DNA of 64,000 nt from an uncultured Cellulomonas sp. (GCF_947494015.1 NZ_CANLTL010000003.1:248001-312000); one strand, 5' to 3'. Positions 53,614 to 62,685 are shown, counted from the stretch's first letter. Numbers and translations are program-made. The notes: generated by a model from the sequence alone, not told the origin.

Positions 53614-55794
53614 TCAGCCCCGCGGCACGTCCGCGACCCCGGGCGGCAGCAGCCGCCGGCCCAGCACCCGCTCGGCCCACCCGCTGCGGTCCAGGTACGG
53701 CGTGATGCCCCCGAGGTGGAACGGCCACCCCGCGCCGAGGATCATCGCGAGGTCGATCTGCTCAGGTGACCCCACGACGCCCTCGTCGAGCATGAGCCCG
53801 ATCTCCTCGGCCAGGCCCCCGAGCACGGCGTCGCGCAGGCCCGCCTCGTCCAGCGACCCCGGACGCCCCGGCGTGCCGAAGACGTCCTGGATGTCGGGAT
53901 CGACGGCGTGCTCGGCGCCGCGGCCGTCGGGCCGGGGGACGACCCGGCGCCCCTCGGACGACAGCCGCTCGAGCCCCGGGGACAGCGGGTAGCGGTCACC
54001 GAGGTCCTCGTGCAGCGAGCGCAGCACGTGCAGGGCCACCGGCAGGCCGACCAGCTGGATCAGCGCGAACGGGCTCATCGGCAGACCCAGCGGCCGCAGC
54101 GCGACGTCGGCGACGCGCACCGGGGTGCCGCCCTCGACCGCCGCCGCCACCTCCGCCAGCATGCGCAGCAGGAGCCGGTTCACCACGAACCCCGGGCGGT
54201 CGCCGACCCCGACCGCCGTCTTGCCCAGCGCCTTCGCGACCGCGAACGCGGTCGCGACGGCCCCGTCCGACGAGCGGCCGGTGCGGACGACCTCCACCAG
54301 CGGCATCTGCGCGACCGGGTTGAAGAAGTGCAGGCCGACGACGCGCTCGGGGTGGCGCAGGTGCTCCGACATCTGCCCGACCGACAGCGCCGAGGTGTTC
54401 GTCGCGAGCACGGTGTGCTCACCGACGAGCTCCTCCAGCTGGGCGAACACCCGCTGCTTGATCGCCATGACCTCGGTCACCGCCTCGATCACGAGGTCGG
54501 CGCCGGCGAGCGTGCCGAGGTCGGTGCTCACCGTGATCGAGGCCAGCACCCGGTTGCCCTCGTCGGTGGACAGCCGCCCCTTGCTCACCAGGCCCTCGAC
54601 CTGCGACCGCACCCCGGCCAGGCCGGCGGCGACGCGCTCGTCGTCGACCTCGCGCATCGCGACGGGCACCCGCAGCCGCCGCGCCATGAGCACGGCGAGC
54701 TGCCCGGCCATCAGGCCGGCGCCGACGATGCCGACCGAGCGGACCGGGACCGCGAGGTCCTCGGCGGGGGCCCCGGCGGGCCGGCGGGCCTTGCGGGTGG
54801 TGAGGTCGAAGGCGTAGAGCCCGGCGCGCAGCTCGTCGGACATGAGCAGGTCGGTCAGGACGTCGTCCTCGGCGGCGAAGGCGGTGTCCCGGTCCGCCGT
54901 GCGCGCGGCGGCGACGAGCTCGAGCGCGCGGTAGGGCGCCTGCCGGGCACCGTGCAGCCGGGCGTCGAGCTGAGACCGCGCGGCGGCGATGGTGGCGTCC
55001 CAGGAGGCGTCGTCCTCCGGCTCGGGACGACGGACCGCCACCCGCCCGGCGAGCACGTCGGCGGTCCACACCAGCGACTGCTCGAGGAAGTCGGCCGGGT
55101 GCAGCAGCACGTCGGCGACGCCCATCTCAACCGCCTGCGCGGCCGTGGTCATCCGGTTGTTGGCCAGCGGCCGGGTCAGGATCAGGTCGAGCGCGGGGCG
55201 CAGGCCGATCAGCCGGGGCAGCAGCGAGCACCCGCCCCAGCCGGGCACGAGGCCCAGGAAGGTCTCCGGCAGCGCGATCGCCGACACATCCGAGGCGACG
55301 GTGCGGTACGTGCAGTGCAGGGCCAGCTCCAGGCCGCCACCCAGGGCGGCACCGTTGATGTAGGCGAACGTGGGCACGTCCATCTCGCCGAGCAGCCGGA
55401 GCGCGGCGTGACCGAGCTCGGCGATGGCGCGCGCGTCGCGCCGGTCGGCGATGGCGGCGACCGCCGTCAGGTCGGCTCCGGCGGCGAGGTAGTACGGCTT
55501 GCCGGTCACGCCGACGGCGACGACCTCGCCCGCGGCGGCCCGGTCGCGGACCCCCTCCAGCGCCTCGGCGATCCCGGCCATGCCGGCCGCGCCGAGCGTC
55601 GTCGGCTTGGTGTGGTCCAGGCCGTTGTCGATGGTCACCAGCGCCAGCGTCCCGGCGCCGCCGGGCAGGGCGACGTCGCGGACCAGCGCCCGGGCGACCC
55701 GCTCCGGTCGTGGGGTGGTCGCGGCGCCCGAGCCCGCCGGGGGGCCTGAGCCGGCCGAGGTGGTCGCGGTGGCCGGGGTGGTGGGCGTGGTCAT
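53614..55794 (-). CDS. fadB: FadB-like multifunctional beta-oxidation enzyme (enoyl-CoA hydratase / 3-hydroxyacyl-CoA dehydrogenase)
   Basis: This is a 726-residue protein. The N-terminal crotonase domain (INGAALGGGLELALHCTYR; ALPETFLGLVPGWGGCSLLPR, in parts) carries the CoA oxyanion hole and a glutamate in PETFLG. It continues with an NAD-binding domain (VGIVGAGLMAGQLAVLMARR) and two C-terminal 3-hydroxyacyl-CoA dehydrogenase domains (VVGLHFFNPVAQMPLVEVV; RPGFVVNRLL). It should hydrate and oxidise acyl-CoA intermediates. The ATG shares one base with the thiolase stop (TGATG), so both subunits of the complex are translated together. Confidence 0.94.
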   Translation of the reverse strand: MTTPTTPATATTSAGSGPPAGSGAATTPRPERVARALVRDVALPGGAGTLALVTIDNGLDHTKPTTLGAAGMAGIAEALEGVRDRAAAGEVVAVGVTGKPYYLAAGADLTAVAAIADRRDARAIAELGHAALRLLGEMDVPTFAYINGAALGGGLELALHCTYRTVASDVSAIALPETFLGLVPGWGGCSLLPRLIGLRPALDLILTRPLANNRMTTAAQAVEMGVADVLLHPADFLEQSLVWTADVLAGRVAVRRPEPEDDASWDATIAAARSQLDARLHGARQAPYRALELVAAARTADRDTAFAAEDDVLTDLLMSDELRAGLYAFDLTTRKARRPAGAPAEDLAVPVRSVGIVGAGLMAGQLAVLMARRLRVPVAMREVDDERVAAGLAGVRSQVEGLVSKGRLSTDEGNRVLASITVSTDLGTLAGADLVIEAVTEVMAIKQRVFAQLEELVGEHTVLATNTSALSVGQMSEHLRHPERVVGLHFFNPVAQMPLVEVVRTGRSSDGAVATAFAVAKALGKTAVGVGDRPGFVVNRLLLRMLAEVAAAVEGGTPVRVADVALRPLGLPMSPFALIQLVGLPVALHVLRSLHEDLGDRYPLSPGLERLSSEGRRVVPRPDGRGAEHAVDPDIQDVFGTPGRPGSLDEAGLRDAVLGGLAEEIGLMLDEGVVGSPEQIDLAMILGAGWPFHLGGITPYLDRSGWAERVLGRRLLPPGVADVPRG

Positions 55795-57068
55795 CAGCGC
55801 TGCTCCTGCGTCGTCGCGGCGGGGGAGGTGGTGCCCGAGGCGGCCGGGCGCGGGCCGTCGTAGTCGCGGTGGTGCGGGTTCTCCCAGACCACCGAGCCGC
55901 CCTGCCCGAGGCCCACGCACAGCGTGGTCAGCCCGTAGCGGACGTCCGGCCGGGCGGCGAAGTGTCGGGCGAGCTGGGTCATGAGCCGCACGCCGGACGC
56001 CGCGAGCGGGTGCCCGACGGCGATCGCCCCGCCGTCCGGGTTCACGCGCGGGTCGTCGTCGTCGATCCCGAACGCGTCCAGGAACGCCAGCACCTGGACG
56101 GCGAACGCCTCGTTGATCTCGACCAGGCCGATGTCGTCGATGCCGAGCCCGGCCCGCGCCAGCGCCCGCTCGGTCGAGGGCACCGGGCCGAGCCCCATGA
56201 CGGCCGGGTCGACGCCGGCGTAGGCGAACGTGACCATCCGCATCCGCGGCGCGAGCCCGAGCTCGGCCGCGGTGTCCTGCGCGGCGAGCAGGCACATCGC
56301 CGCGCCGTCGGTCAGCGGGGCCGACGTCGCCGCGGTCACCCGCCCGCCGGGGCGGAACGGGGTGGGCAGCCCGCGCACGGCGTCGAGCGTCGTGCCGGGC
56401 CGCGGCGGCTCGTCGGCGGTGGCCAGTCCCCAGCCGCGCTCGGGGTCCCGCACGGCGACCGGGACGAGGTCCGGTGCGATGCGGCCGGCGGCCAGGGCCG
56501 CGGCGTACCTCGCCTGGCTCGCCACGCCGTACGCGTCGGCGCGCTCGCGGGTCAGGGCGGGGTAGCGGTCGTGCAGGTTCTCGGCGGTCCGGCCCATGAG
56601 CAGCGCGTCGCCGCTGACCAGACGCTCGGAGGCGAAGCGTGGGTTGGGATCGGCGTCGAAGCCCATCGGGTGCCGGCCCATGTGCTCGACGCCGCCGGCC
56701 AGTGCGACGTCCTGCGCGCCGACGCCGATCGCGGCGGCGGTCGAGGTGACCGCGGTCATCGCCCCGGCGCACATCCGGTCGACGGCGTACCCGGGGACGC
56801 TGCGGGGCAGGCCCGCGAGCACCCCGACGGTGCGGCCCAGGGTGAGCCCCTGGTCGCCGGTCTGCGTGGTCGCCGCGATGGCGACCTCGTCGACGCGCTC
56901 GGGCGGCAGCTCGGGATGGCGGCGCAGCAGCTCGCGGACCGCCTTGACCGCCAGGTCGTCGGCGCGGGTGTGGGCGTACAGCCCGTCGGCCCGCGCTCGA
57001 CCGAACGGTGTGCGCACCCCCTCGACGAACACGGTGGGGCGGACGGTACGTGGCGATGCGCTGGGCAT
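55794..57068 (-). CDS. fadA: Acetyl-CoA acyltransferase (beta-oxidation thiolase, FadA)
   Basis: This is a 424-residue thiolase. The nucleophile is Cys100 in VDRMCAGAMTAV; the other catalytic residues lie in NEAFAVQVLAFL, GGAIAVGHPLAASG and LCVGLGQGGSVVWE. It cleaves 3-ketoacyl-CoA to acetyl-CoA and a shortened acyl-CoA. It is first in the operon with fadB. ATG 57068 follows AGGAGG. A FadR-like palindrome lies about 90 nt upstream. Confidence 0.95.
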   Translation of the reverse strand: MPSASPRTVRPTVFVEGVRTPFGRARADGLYAHTRADDLAVKAVRELLRRHPELPPERVDEVAIAATTQTGDQGLTLGRTVGVLAGLPRSVPGYAVDRMCAGAMTAVTSTAAAIGVGAQDVALAGGVEHMGRHPMGFDADPNPRFASERLVSGDALLMGRTAENLHDRYPALTRERADAYGVASQARYAAALAAGRIAPDLVPVAVRDPERGWGLATADEPPRPGTTLDAVRGLPTPFRPGGRVTAATSAPLTDGAAMCLLAAQDTAAELGLAPRMRMVTFAYAGVDPAVMGLGPVPSTERALARAGLGIDDIGLVEINEAFAVQVLAFLDAFGIDDDDPRVNPDGGAIAVGHPLAASGVRLMTQLARHFAARPDVRYGLTTLCVGLGQGGSVVWENPHHRDYDGPRPAASGTTSPAATTQEQR

Positions 57069-57158
57069 CGGACCTCCTGGCGTGGACGGCGGTGTCCTGG
57101 CGTCCGGGGAGCGGGCGCCGGTGGCGGACGGTCCCGGCGGGAGCCGTCCGCCGGCGAT

Positions 57159-57177
57159 GTTACTGGTCGGTAACCAG
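57159..57177. promoter_or_regulatory. FadR/TetR-like operator overlapping the stop of the RNase D gene
   Basis: Two nested symmetric elements overlap: GTTACTGGTCGGTAAC (GTTAC-N6-GTAAC) and CTGGTCGGTAACCAG (CTGGT-N5-ACCAG). This is the form of TetR-family fatty-acid regulators. It lies upstream of fadA-fadB and contains the TAA stop of the RNase D-like gene. Confidence 0.6.
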
Positions 57178-58419
57178 TGCCTCGGCGAGCAGGGGGGCCG
57201 TCAGGGTGACCTGCCACGGGCGGGCCCCGCCCGTGGCGAGGAACTCGCCGACCGTCTCGGGGGTGAGCTCGTCCGGCGGCGTCCAGCACAGGCGACGCAG
57301 CAGGTCCGGCTGCAGCAGGTTCTCCACCGGCACGGTGTGCCGGTCGGACAGCTCGGCGACCACCTCGCGGGCCGCGGCCAGGCGGGCGGCAGCCGCCGGG
57401 TCCCGGTCGGCCCAGGCGCGCGGCGGCGGCGGCGCGTCGCTGCGCGGGCCGCGGACCGACGGCAGCTCGGCCTCGGGCACGGCCAGCCCGCGCTGGACGG
57501 CCGCCTGCCAGACCGTGATCCGCCGGCGGGCGCCCTTGCCGGAGAAGGCGGGCAGCGCGGACAGCGCCTCGACCGACCGGGGCAGCGCCTGCGCGGCCGC
57601 CACGATCGCGGCGTCCGGCAGCACGCGCCCGGGGGAGATGTCGCGCTCGCGGGCGTTGCGGTCGCGCGCCTCCCACAGCGCGCGCACGACGGCGAGACGG
57701 CGGGCGTCACGGACTGCGTGCAGGCCGGACACCCGGCGCCACGGCTCGGCCCGGGGCGGCGGTGGCGGGGTCAGTCGCACCGCCTCGAACTCCTCGGCCG
57801 CCCAGGCGGCCTTGCCCGCCTCGGCGAGCCGGTCGGCCATCACGGCGCGCAGCTCGACGAGCACCTCGACGTCCAGCGCGGCGTAGCGCAGCCACTCGGT
57901 CGGCAGCGGGCGGGTGGACCAGTCGACCGCTGAGTGCTCCTTGGCCAGACCCAGGCCGAGCAGCTCGGCGACCACCGCGGCCAGCCCGACCCGCTCCAGG
58001 CCCAGCAGTCGGGCGCCGAGCTCGGTGTCGAAGACCCGGCTGGGCCGCATGCCCTGCTCGGCCAGGCCCGGCAGGTCCTGCGACGCGGCGTGCAGCACCC
58101 ACTCCACGCCGACCAGTGCCTGCGACAGCGCCGACAGGTCGGGCAGGGCGATCGGGTCGATCAGCGCCGTGCCGGCGCCCTCGCGTCGCAGCTGGACCAG
58201 GTAGGTGCGCTGCCCGTAGCGGTAGCCGGACGCGCGCTCGGCATCCACCGCGACGGGGCCGGTGCCCGCGGCGAACGCCTCGACCACCCGGGCGAGCTCG
58301 TCCGGCGTGGTCAGGACGGGCGGGACACCGTCGGCCGGCTGCACGAGGGGGACGACGTCGAGCTCCGGCGGCACCGCCTCCACGTCGGTCGCGGTCGCGG
58401 TGGACTGCTCAGACTCCAT
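57160..58419 (-). CDS. RNase D-like 3'-5' exonuclease with HRDC domain
   Basis: This 419-residue protein (Rv2681 type) has a DEDDy exonuclease domain at residues 40-215: VAVDAERASGYRYG, DLPGLAEQGMRPSRVFDTE and LRYAALDVEVLVEL. It continues with one HRDC domain (about 235-310; RALWEARDRNARERDISPG) and a C-terminal helical region. It is probably involved in 3' trimming of structured RNAs. TACGGT lies 6 nt before ATG 58419. The stop lies within a fatty-acid operator. The neighbourhood with DUF3000 and dxs is conserved. Confidence 0.93.
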   Translation of the reverse strand: MESEQSTATATDVEAVPPELDVVPLVQPADGVPPVLTTPDELARVVEAFAAGTGPVAVDAERASGYRYGQRTYLVQLRREGAGTALIDPIALPDLSALSQALVGVEWVLHAASQDLPGLAEQGMRPSRVFDTELGARLLGLERVGLAAVVAELLGLGLAKEHSAVDWSTRPLPTEWLRYAALDVEVLVELRAVMADRLAEAGKAAWAAEEFEAVRLTPPPPPRAEPWRRVSGLHAVRDARRLAVVRALWEARDRNARERDISPGRVLPDAAIVAAAQALPRSVEALSALPAFSGKGARRRITVWQAAVQRGLAVPEAELPSVRGPRSDAPPPPRAWADRDPAAAARLAAAREVVAELSDRHTVPVENLLQPDLLRRLCWTPPDELTPETVGEFLATGGARPWQVTLTAPLLAEALVTDQ

Positions 58420-58487
58420 GGGGCAACCGTAGGCTCTCCGCCGGTCGCCTCCGCGCGCACCCGTCGCGCGGCGCGGGGGCTCGGCGC

Positions 58488-59048
58488 TCAGGCGATGCGG
58501 CCCGCGCGGATGACGATCGCCACGAGCTCGGCGCGGTCGCCAGTGCCCAGCTTGCGCGAGATGCGCGCGAGGTGGCTCTTGACGGTGAGCGCCGACAGGC
58601 CGAGCTCCTCGCCGATCATGCGGTTGGTGCGGCCGGCCGCGACGAGCTCGAGCACACCGAGCTCGCGCGCCGTCAGCTCGGGCAGGTCGCGCCCCGGCGC
58701 CTCCTCGACCTCGGGCTCCGGTGCCACCTCGGCCTGCTGCACGCGCAGCGCCCGCTGGGCGAACGCGGCCTGCATGCGGCGCGGGTCGGCGGTCACGCCG
58801 CCGCGCAGACCGCCCGCGAGCAGCTGGACGACGTCGCGGCGGGCGGCCTGGCGGGCGAGCAGGATGACGCGGGTCGACCCGCGGCGGCCGAGGTTCTCGA
58901 CCAGCGTCGTGCCGCCACCCTCGGCGAGCTCGTTGACCACGATGCACATCTGGGCGCCCGCCGCCGGACGGCGCGCGGGTCCGGCGGGGGCCACCACACG
59001 CGCGGCGTGGGTGGGGGTGCGCAGGCTCTCGATGGTCACGGTGGTCAC
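58488..59048 (-). CDS. LuxR-type helix-turn-helix transcriptional regulator
   Basis: This is a 186-residue protein. The C-terminal GerE/LuxR helix-turn-helix (LTARELGVLELVAAGRTNRMIGEELGLSALTVKSHLARI, in parts, residues about 122-180) is complete. The N-terminal part (residues 15-115) is not a typical receiver: it lacks an obvious phosphorylatable aspartate and contains a VNELAEGGGTTLVENL segment resembling a degenerate receiver. It probably acts without phosphorylation. GTG 59048 is the likeliest start. Target genes are unknown. Confidence 0.87.
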   Translation of the reverse strand: MTTVTIESLRTPTHAARVVAPAGPARRPAAGAQMCIVVNELAEGGGTTLVENLGRRGSTRVILLARQAARRDVVQLLAGGLRGGVTADPRRMQAAFAQRALRVQQAEVAPEPEVEEAPGRDLPELTARELGVLELVAAGRTNRMIGEELGLSALTVKSHLARISRKLGTGDRAELVAIVIRAGRIA

Positions 59049-59180
59049 ACTTTCGCCAGGTGGGATGTCTCTCCCGTGATATCGGGACACGCCACCCGCA
59101 CTGTGAGGATTTCGGGCGCGTCGCTTGAGGTCGGGGCCGCCCGCGACAGCGGTCGCCCGCGCACGGGGATGTGCCGCTCG

Positions 59181-59252
59181 GACGTGCCGGTGTACGACGT
59201 GCCGGTGGGACGTGCCGGTCGGACGTGCCGGTGGGGACGTGCCGGTGGGACG
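59181..59252 (+). repeat. Six tandem 13-15 bp repeats
   Basis: GACGTGCCGGTGG and near variants occur six times head to tail between the LuxR-type regulator and DUF3000, with a degenerate copy just before. The array ends 9 nt before the DUF3000 stop. Confidence 0.85.
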
Positions 59253-59261
59253 TGCCGGGGG

Positions 59262-59837
59262 TCAGTGCCGGCGGCCGAGCACCGTGACGCCGTCGGGCAT
59301 CGGGGGCAGGCCCGCCGTCGTGCACAGCAACGTGGACCACGCGGCCAGGTGCGGGCCGAGGTCGCCGTCGGCCGGCGTCCAGGACGCGCGGATCTCCACC
59401 TCGACCTCGTCGGGGCGGTCGGCCAGCGCACCGAAGCTCTGGGACAGCACCCGGGTGACGGTGCCTCCCGCGGCGTGCGCGACGATCCCGGCGCCGGCGA
59501 GCGCGTCCTCGAGCCAGGTCCAGGCCACCTGCGCGAGCAGGCCGTCCGTCGCGACCTCCGGCTCGAGCGTCCCGCGCACCAGCGTCACCACCCGGAACGT
59601 GCCGTCCCACGCCTCCTGCCCGGCCGGGTCGTGCAGGACGACGAAGCGCCCCGCCGCGAGGTCCTCCTCGTCACGCGGCAGGCGGACGTCGGCGGTCAGC
59701 GCGACCGAGTACGGCGCGATCCGGCCGGGACCGGGCACCTCCTCCAGGTGCACCTCCGGCCGCAGCCGGGCCGCGCGCAGCGAGTGCAGCGCACGCAGGA
59801 ACTCCGCCGGGACGTCCCCCGGGCCGGTCGTCATCAC
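59262..59837 (-). CDS. DUF3000 family protein
   Basis: This is a 191-residue conserved actinobacterial protein (Rv2680 type). It begins with a helix (FLRALHSLRAARLRPEVHL) and continues with a beta-rich domain (FVVLHDPAGQEAWDGTFRVV; VEVEIRASWTPADGDLGPHL). Function unknown. TACGCT lies 7 nt before GTG 59837, consistent with a leaderless start. It is on the same strand as and upstream of the regulator and RNase D genes. Confidence 0.9.
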   Translation of the reverse strand: MMTTGPGDVPAEFLRALHSLRAARLRPEVHLEEVPGPGRIAPYSVALTADVRLPRDEEDLAAGRFVVLHDPAGQEAWDGTFRVVTLVRGTLEPEVATDGLLAQVAWTWLEDALAGAGIVAHAAGGTVTRVLSQSFGALADRPDEVEVEIRASWTPADGDLGPHLAAWSTLLCTTAGLPPMPDGVTVLGRRH

Positions 59838-59907
59838 GCCTGCGAGCGTACGGGCGCGGCCCGCGTCCCGAGGTGTGGCGCGCCGATCGGCGACGGCGGC
59901 GCGCGAC

Positions 59908-59913
59908 TAGGGT
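59908..59913 (+). promoter_or_regulatory. -10 box TAGGGT of gnd
   Basis: TAGGGT is followed by a leader of about 33 nt that contains AAGGAG at 59938-59943, the gnd ribosome-binding site. Confidence 0.5.
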
Positions 59914-59952
59914 GACGCGCGACAGATCCCCGTGGTGAAGGAGTACCGACCC

Positions 59953-61389
59953 ATGTCCGCAGCTGCACAGATCGGTGTGACCGGCCTGGCCGTGATGGGC
60001 CGGAACCTGGCTCGCAACTTCGCCCGGCACGGGTACACGGTGGCGGTGCACAACCGGTCGTACGCCAAGACGCGGTCGCTGGTGGCCGATCACGGGGATG
60101 AGGGCACGTTCGTGGCGTCGGAGTCGATGGGCGACTTCGTGGCGTCGTTGGAGCGGCCGCGCAAGGTCGTGATCATGGTCAAGGCCGGTGGGCCCACGGA
60201 CGCGGTGATCGCCGAGCTGGTGCCGCTGCTGGAGGAGGGCGACATCGTCATCGATGCCGGCAACGCCCACTTCCCGGACACGATCCGCCGTGAGCGGGAG
60301 CTGGCGGCTCACGGCCTGCACTTCGTGGGGTCCGGGGTGTCGGGTGGTGAGGAGGGGGCGTTGAACGGGCCGTCGATCATGCCCGGGGGGTCGCGGGAGT
60401 CCTACACGGTGCTCGGGCCGATCCTGGAGGACATCTCGGCGAAGGTCGACGGGACCCCGTGCTGCACGTACATCGGTCCGGACGGTGCCGGGCACTTCGT
60501 GAAGATGGTGCACAACGGCATCGAGTACGCCGACATGCAGCTGATCGCCGAGGCGTACGACCTGCTCAAGCAGGGGCTGGGGGCGTCGGCTGCCGAGATC
60601 GGGCAGATCTTCGCGGACTGGAACACCGGGGACCTGGAGTCGTTCCTGATCGAGATCACCGCCGAGGTGCTGGCGCACGTGGACGCCGCCACGGGGCGGG
60701 CGTTCGTCGACGTCGTCGCCGACCGCGCCGAGCAGAAGGGCACCGGGCGGTGGACGGTGCAGAACGCCCTGGACCTGGGGGTGCCGATCACCGGCATCGC
60801 CGAGGCCACGTTTGCCCGGGCCCTGTCCGGGTCGACCCCGCAGCGGTCGGCGGCGGTGGGGGTGCTGCCGGCGCACACCTCGACCTGGGACGTCACCGAC
60901 CGGGACGCGTTCATCGAGGACGTGCGCCTGGCGCTGTACGCCTCGAAGGTCGTGGCGTACTCCCAGGGGTTCGACCAGATCGCGGCCGCGTCGGCGGAGT
61001 TCGGGTGGGACATCGACCGGGGGGCGATGGCGCGGATCTGGCGCGGGGGCTGCATCATCCGGGCCCGGTTCCTCAACCGGATCACCGAGGCCTACGAGCG
61101 CACCCCCGACCTGCCCCTGCTGCTGGCCGACGAGTACTTCACCGGCGCGGTCGGCAACGGCGTCGCGGCCTGGCGGCGCATCGTGGCCTCCGCCGCGCAG
61201 AACGGGGTGCCGGTGCCGGCGTTCTCCTCCTCGCTGGCCTACTACGACGGGGTCCGCGCCGAGCGGCTGCCGGCCAACCTCATCCAGGCCCAGCGCGACT
61301 TCTTCGGCGCCCACACCTACGCCCGCACCGACCGCCCCGGCACCTTCCACACCGAGTGGACGCTCGACCGCACCGAGACCGCCCAGTGA
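59953..61389 (+). CDS. gnd: 6-phosphogluconate dehydrogenase (decarboxylating)
   Basis: This 478-residue enzyme converts 6-phosphogluconate to ribulose-5-phosphate with NADPH formation (oxidative pentose phosphate pathway). The NADP-binding motif is GVTGLAVMGRNLARNFARHG; substrate residues are in GSGVSGGEEGALNGPSIMPGG (in part) and KMVHNGIEYADMQLIAEAYD (catalytic Lys and Glu nearby). The C-terminal tail QRDFFGAHTYARTDRPGTFH completes the dimer partner's site. Full length for the family. It overlaps the next gene by 4 nt (GTGA). Confidence 0.97.
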   Translation: MSAAAQIGVTGLAVMGRNLARNFARHGYTVAVHNRSYAKTRSLVADHGDEGTFVASESMGDFVASLERPRKVVIMVKAGGPTDAVIAELVPLLEEGDIVIDAGNAHFPDTIRRERELAAHGLHFVGSGVSGGEEGALNGPSIMPGGSRESYTVLGPILEDISAKVDGTPCCTYIGPDGAGHFVKMVHNGIEYADMQLIAEAYDLLKQGLGASAAEIGQIFADWNTGDLESFLIEITAEVLAHVDAATGRAFVDVVADRAEQKGTGRWTVQNALDLGVPITGIAEATFARALSGSTPQRSAAVGVLPAHTSTWDVTDRDAFIEDVRLALYASKVVAYSQGFDQIAAASAEFGWDIDRGAMARIWRGGCIIRARFLNRITEAYERTPDLPLLLADEYFTGAVGNGVAAWRRIVASAAQNGVPVPAFSSSLAYYDGVRAERLPANLIQAQRDFFGAHTYARTDRPGTFHTEWTLDRTETAQ

Positions 61390-62648
61390 CGCAGGCGCGC
61401 CCCGACGAGGACGAGGCCCTGCTCCAGCCGGTCATCCTCGGCGCGGACATCGGCGTGTACGCGCTGGCGCGCTCCTTCCACGAGGCGTACGGCGTCCGGT
61501 CGATCGTCGTCAGCGGCGCGGCGCTCGGCCCGGTGGCTCGCTCCAGCATCATCGACAACGTGCTGCTCGGTCCCGGCGCCACCCCGGACGACATGGTCGA
61601 GCGGCTGGTGTCGCTGGCCGGTGAGCACCCCGGCAAGCGGCTGATCCTGCTGGCGAACTCGGACTGGCTGGTGCGCGTCGTGGTCCGGCACCGGGCCCGC
61701 CTCGAGAAGCACTACGTCGTGCCGTTCCTGTCCGAGAACCTGCTCGGCCGGATCTCGGACAAGGCGACGTTCGCCGGGATCTGCACCGGACTCGGGATCT
61801 CGGTGCCGCGGACCGTCGTGCAGGACTTCGCCGGGGCGGCCGAGCCGGGCTGGCGGCCGGTGCCGGTCGACGTCCCCTACCCGCTGATCGCCAAGGCGGC
61901 CAGCAGTGCGGACTACCAGGACGTGCACTTCGAGGGCAAGAAGAAGGTCTTCGAGATCGCCACGCCCGCCGAGCTGGACGCCCTGTGGGTCTCGCTGCGC
62001 GACGCGGGGTTCCGCGGGCGGTTCGTCGTGCAAGAGCTCATCCCCGGCGACGACACCCAGATGCGGTCCATCACCGCGTACGTCGACAACGGCGGGATGA
62101 TCACGCTGCTGTGCACCGCGCACGTGCTGCTCGAGGAGCACACCCCGTCGGGGCTGGGCAATCCTGCGGCGATGATCACCGGACGCTCGGACGAGATGCT
62201 CGACCAGGCCCGGCGGTTCCTGGACGCGACCGGCTACGTCGGGTTCGCGAACTTCGACGTCAAGGTCGACCCGCGCGACGGCTCGTACCGCTTCTTCGAG
62301 GTCAACCCGCGCATCGGCCGGAACAACTACTACGTCACCGCGGCGGGCGCGAATCCCATGCGGTTCCTGGTCGACGACCGCGTGCACGGCCGCACCGTCG
62401 ATCCGGTCGTGGTCGACCGCGAGGTGCTGTACTCGATCCTGCCGCACCGGCTGCTGCTGCGGTACGTGCGCGAGCCCGCGCTGCGGGCCAAGGTGCAGGG
62501 CCTGATCCGGGCGGGCGCCGTCGCGCACCCGCTGCGCTACGCGGCGGACGCGTCCCTGTCGCGCCGGGCGTACGTCGCCACGGCGATGCTCAACCAGGTG
62601 CGCAAGTTCCGCACCCACTACCCGAGGCCGACCGACACCGGCTTCTGA
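61386..62648 (+). CDS. ATP-grasp ligase, probable D-aspartate/D-glutamate ligase of peptidoglycan cross-bridge synthesis
   Basis: This is a 420-residue ATP-grasp enzyme. The N-terminus reads PVILGADIGVYALARSFHEAYGVRS and the ATP-grasp body includes VVQELIPGDDTQMR, CTAHVLLEEHTPSGLGNPAAM and RFFEVNPRIGRNNYYVTAAG. These blocks closely resemble what I remember of the enterococcal D-aspartate ligase Asl, which activates D-Asp as an acyl-phosphate and joins it to the side-chain amine of the peptidoglycan stem. Cellulomonas-type bacteria have ornithine linked through D-Asp or D-Glu (A4beta), so such an enzyme is expected. Its GTG overlaps the gnd stop (GTGA), and TRP-like metabolic coupling is not obvious. 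Other carboxylate-amine ligase roles cannot be excluded. Confidence 0.72.
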   Translation: MTQARPDEDEALLQPVILGADIGVYALARSFHEAYGVRSIVVSGAALGPVARSSIIDNVLLGPGATPDDMVERLVSLAGEHPGKRLILLANSDWLVRVVVRHRARLEKHYVVPFLSENLLGRISDKATFAGICTGLGISVPRTVVQDFAGAAEPGWRPVPVDVPYPLIAKAASSADYQDVHFEGKKKVFEIATPAELDALWVSLRDAGFRGRFVVQELIPGDDTQMRSITAYVDNGGMITLLCTAHVLLEEHTPSGLGNPAAMITGRSDEMLDQARRFLDATGYVGFANFDVKVDPRDGSYRFFEVNPRIGRNNYYVTAAGANPMRFLVDDRVHGRTVDPVVVDREVLYSILPHRLLLRYVREPALRAKVQGLIRAGAVAHPLRYAADASLSRRAYVATAMLNQVRKFRTHYPRPTDTGF

Positions 62649-62685
62649 CCGCGCGCGCCGGGGCCGGCCACCTCCCGCGTGGGAG

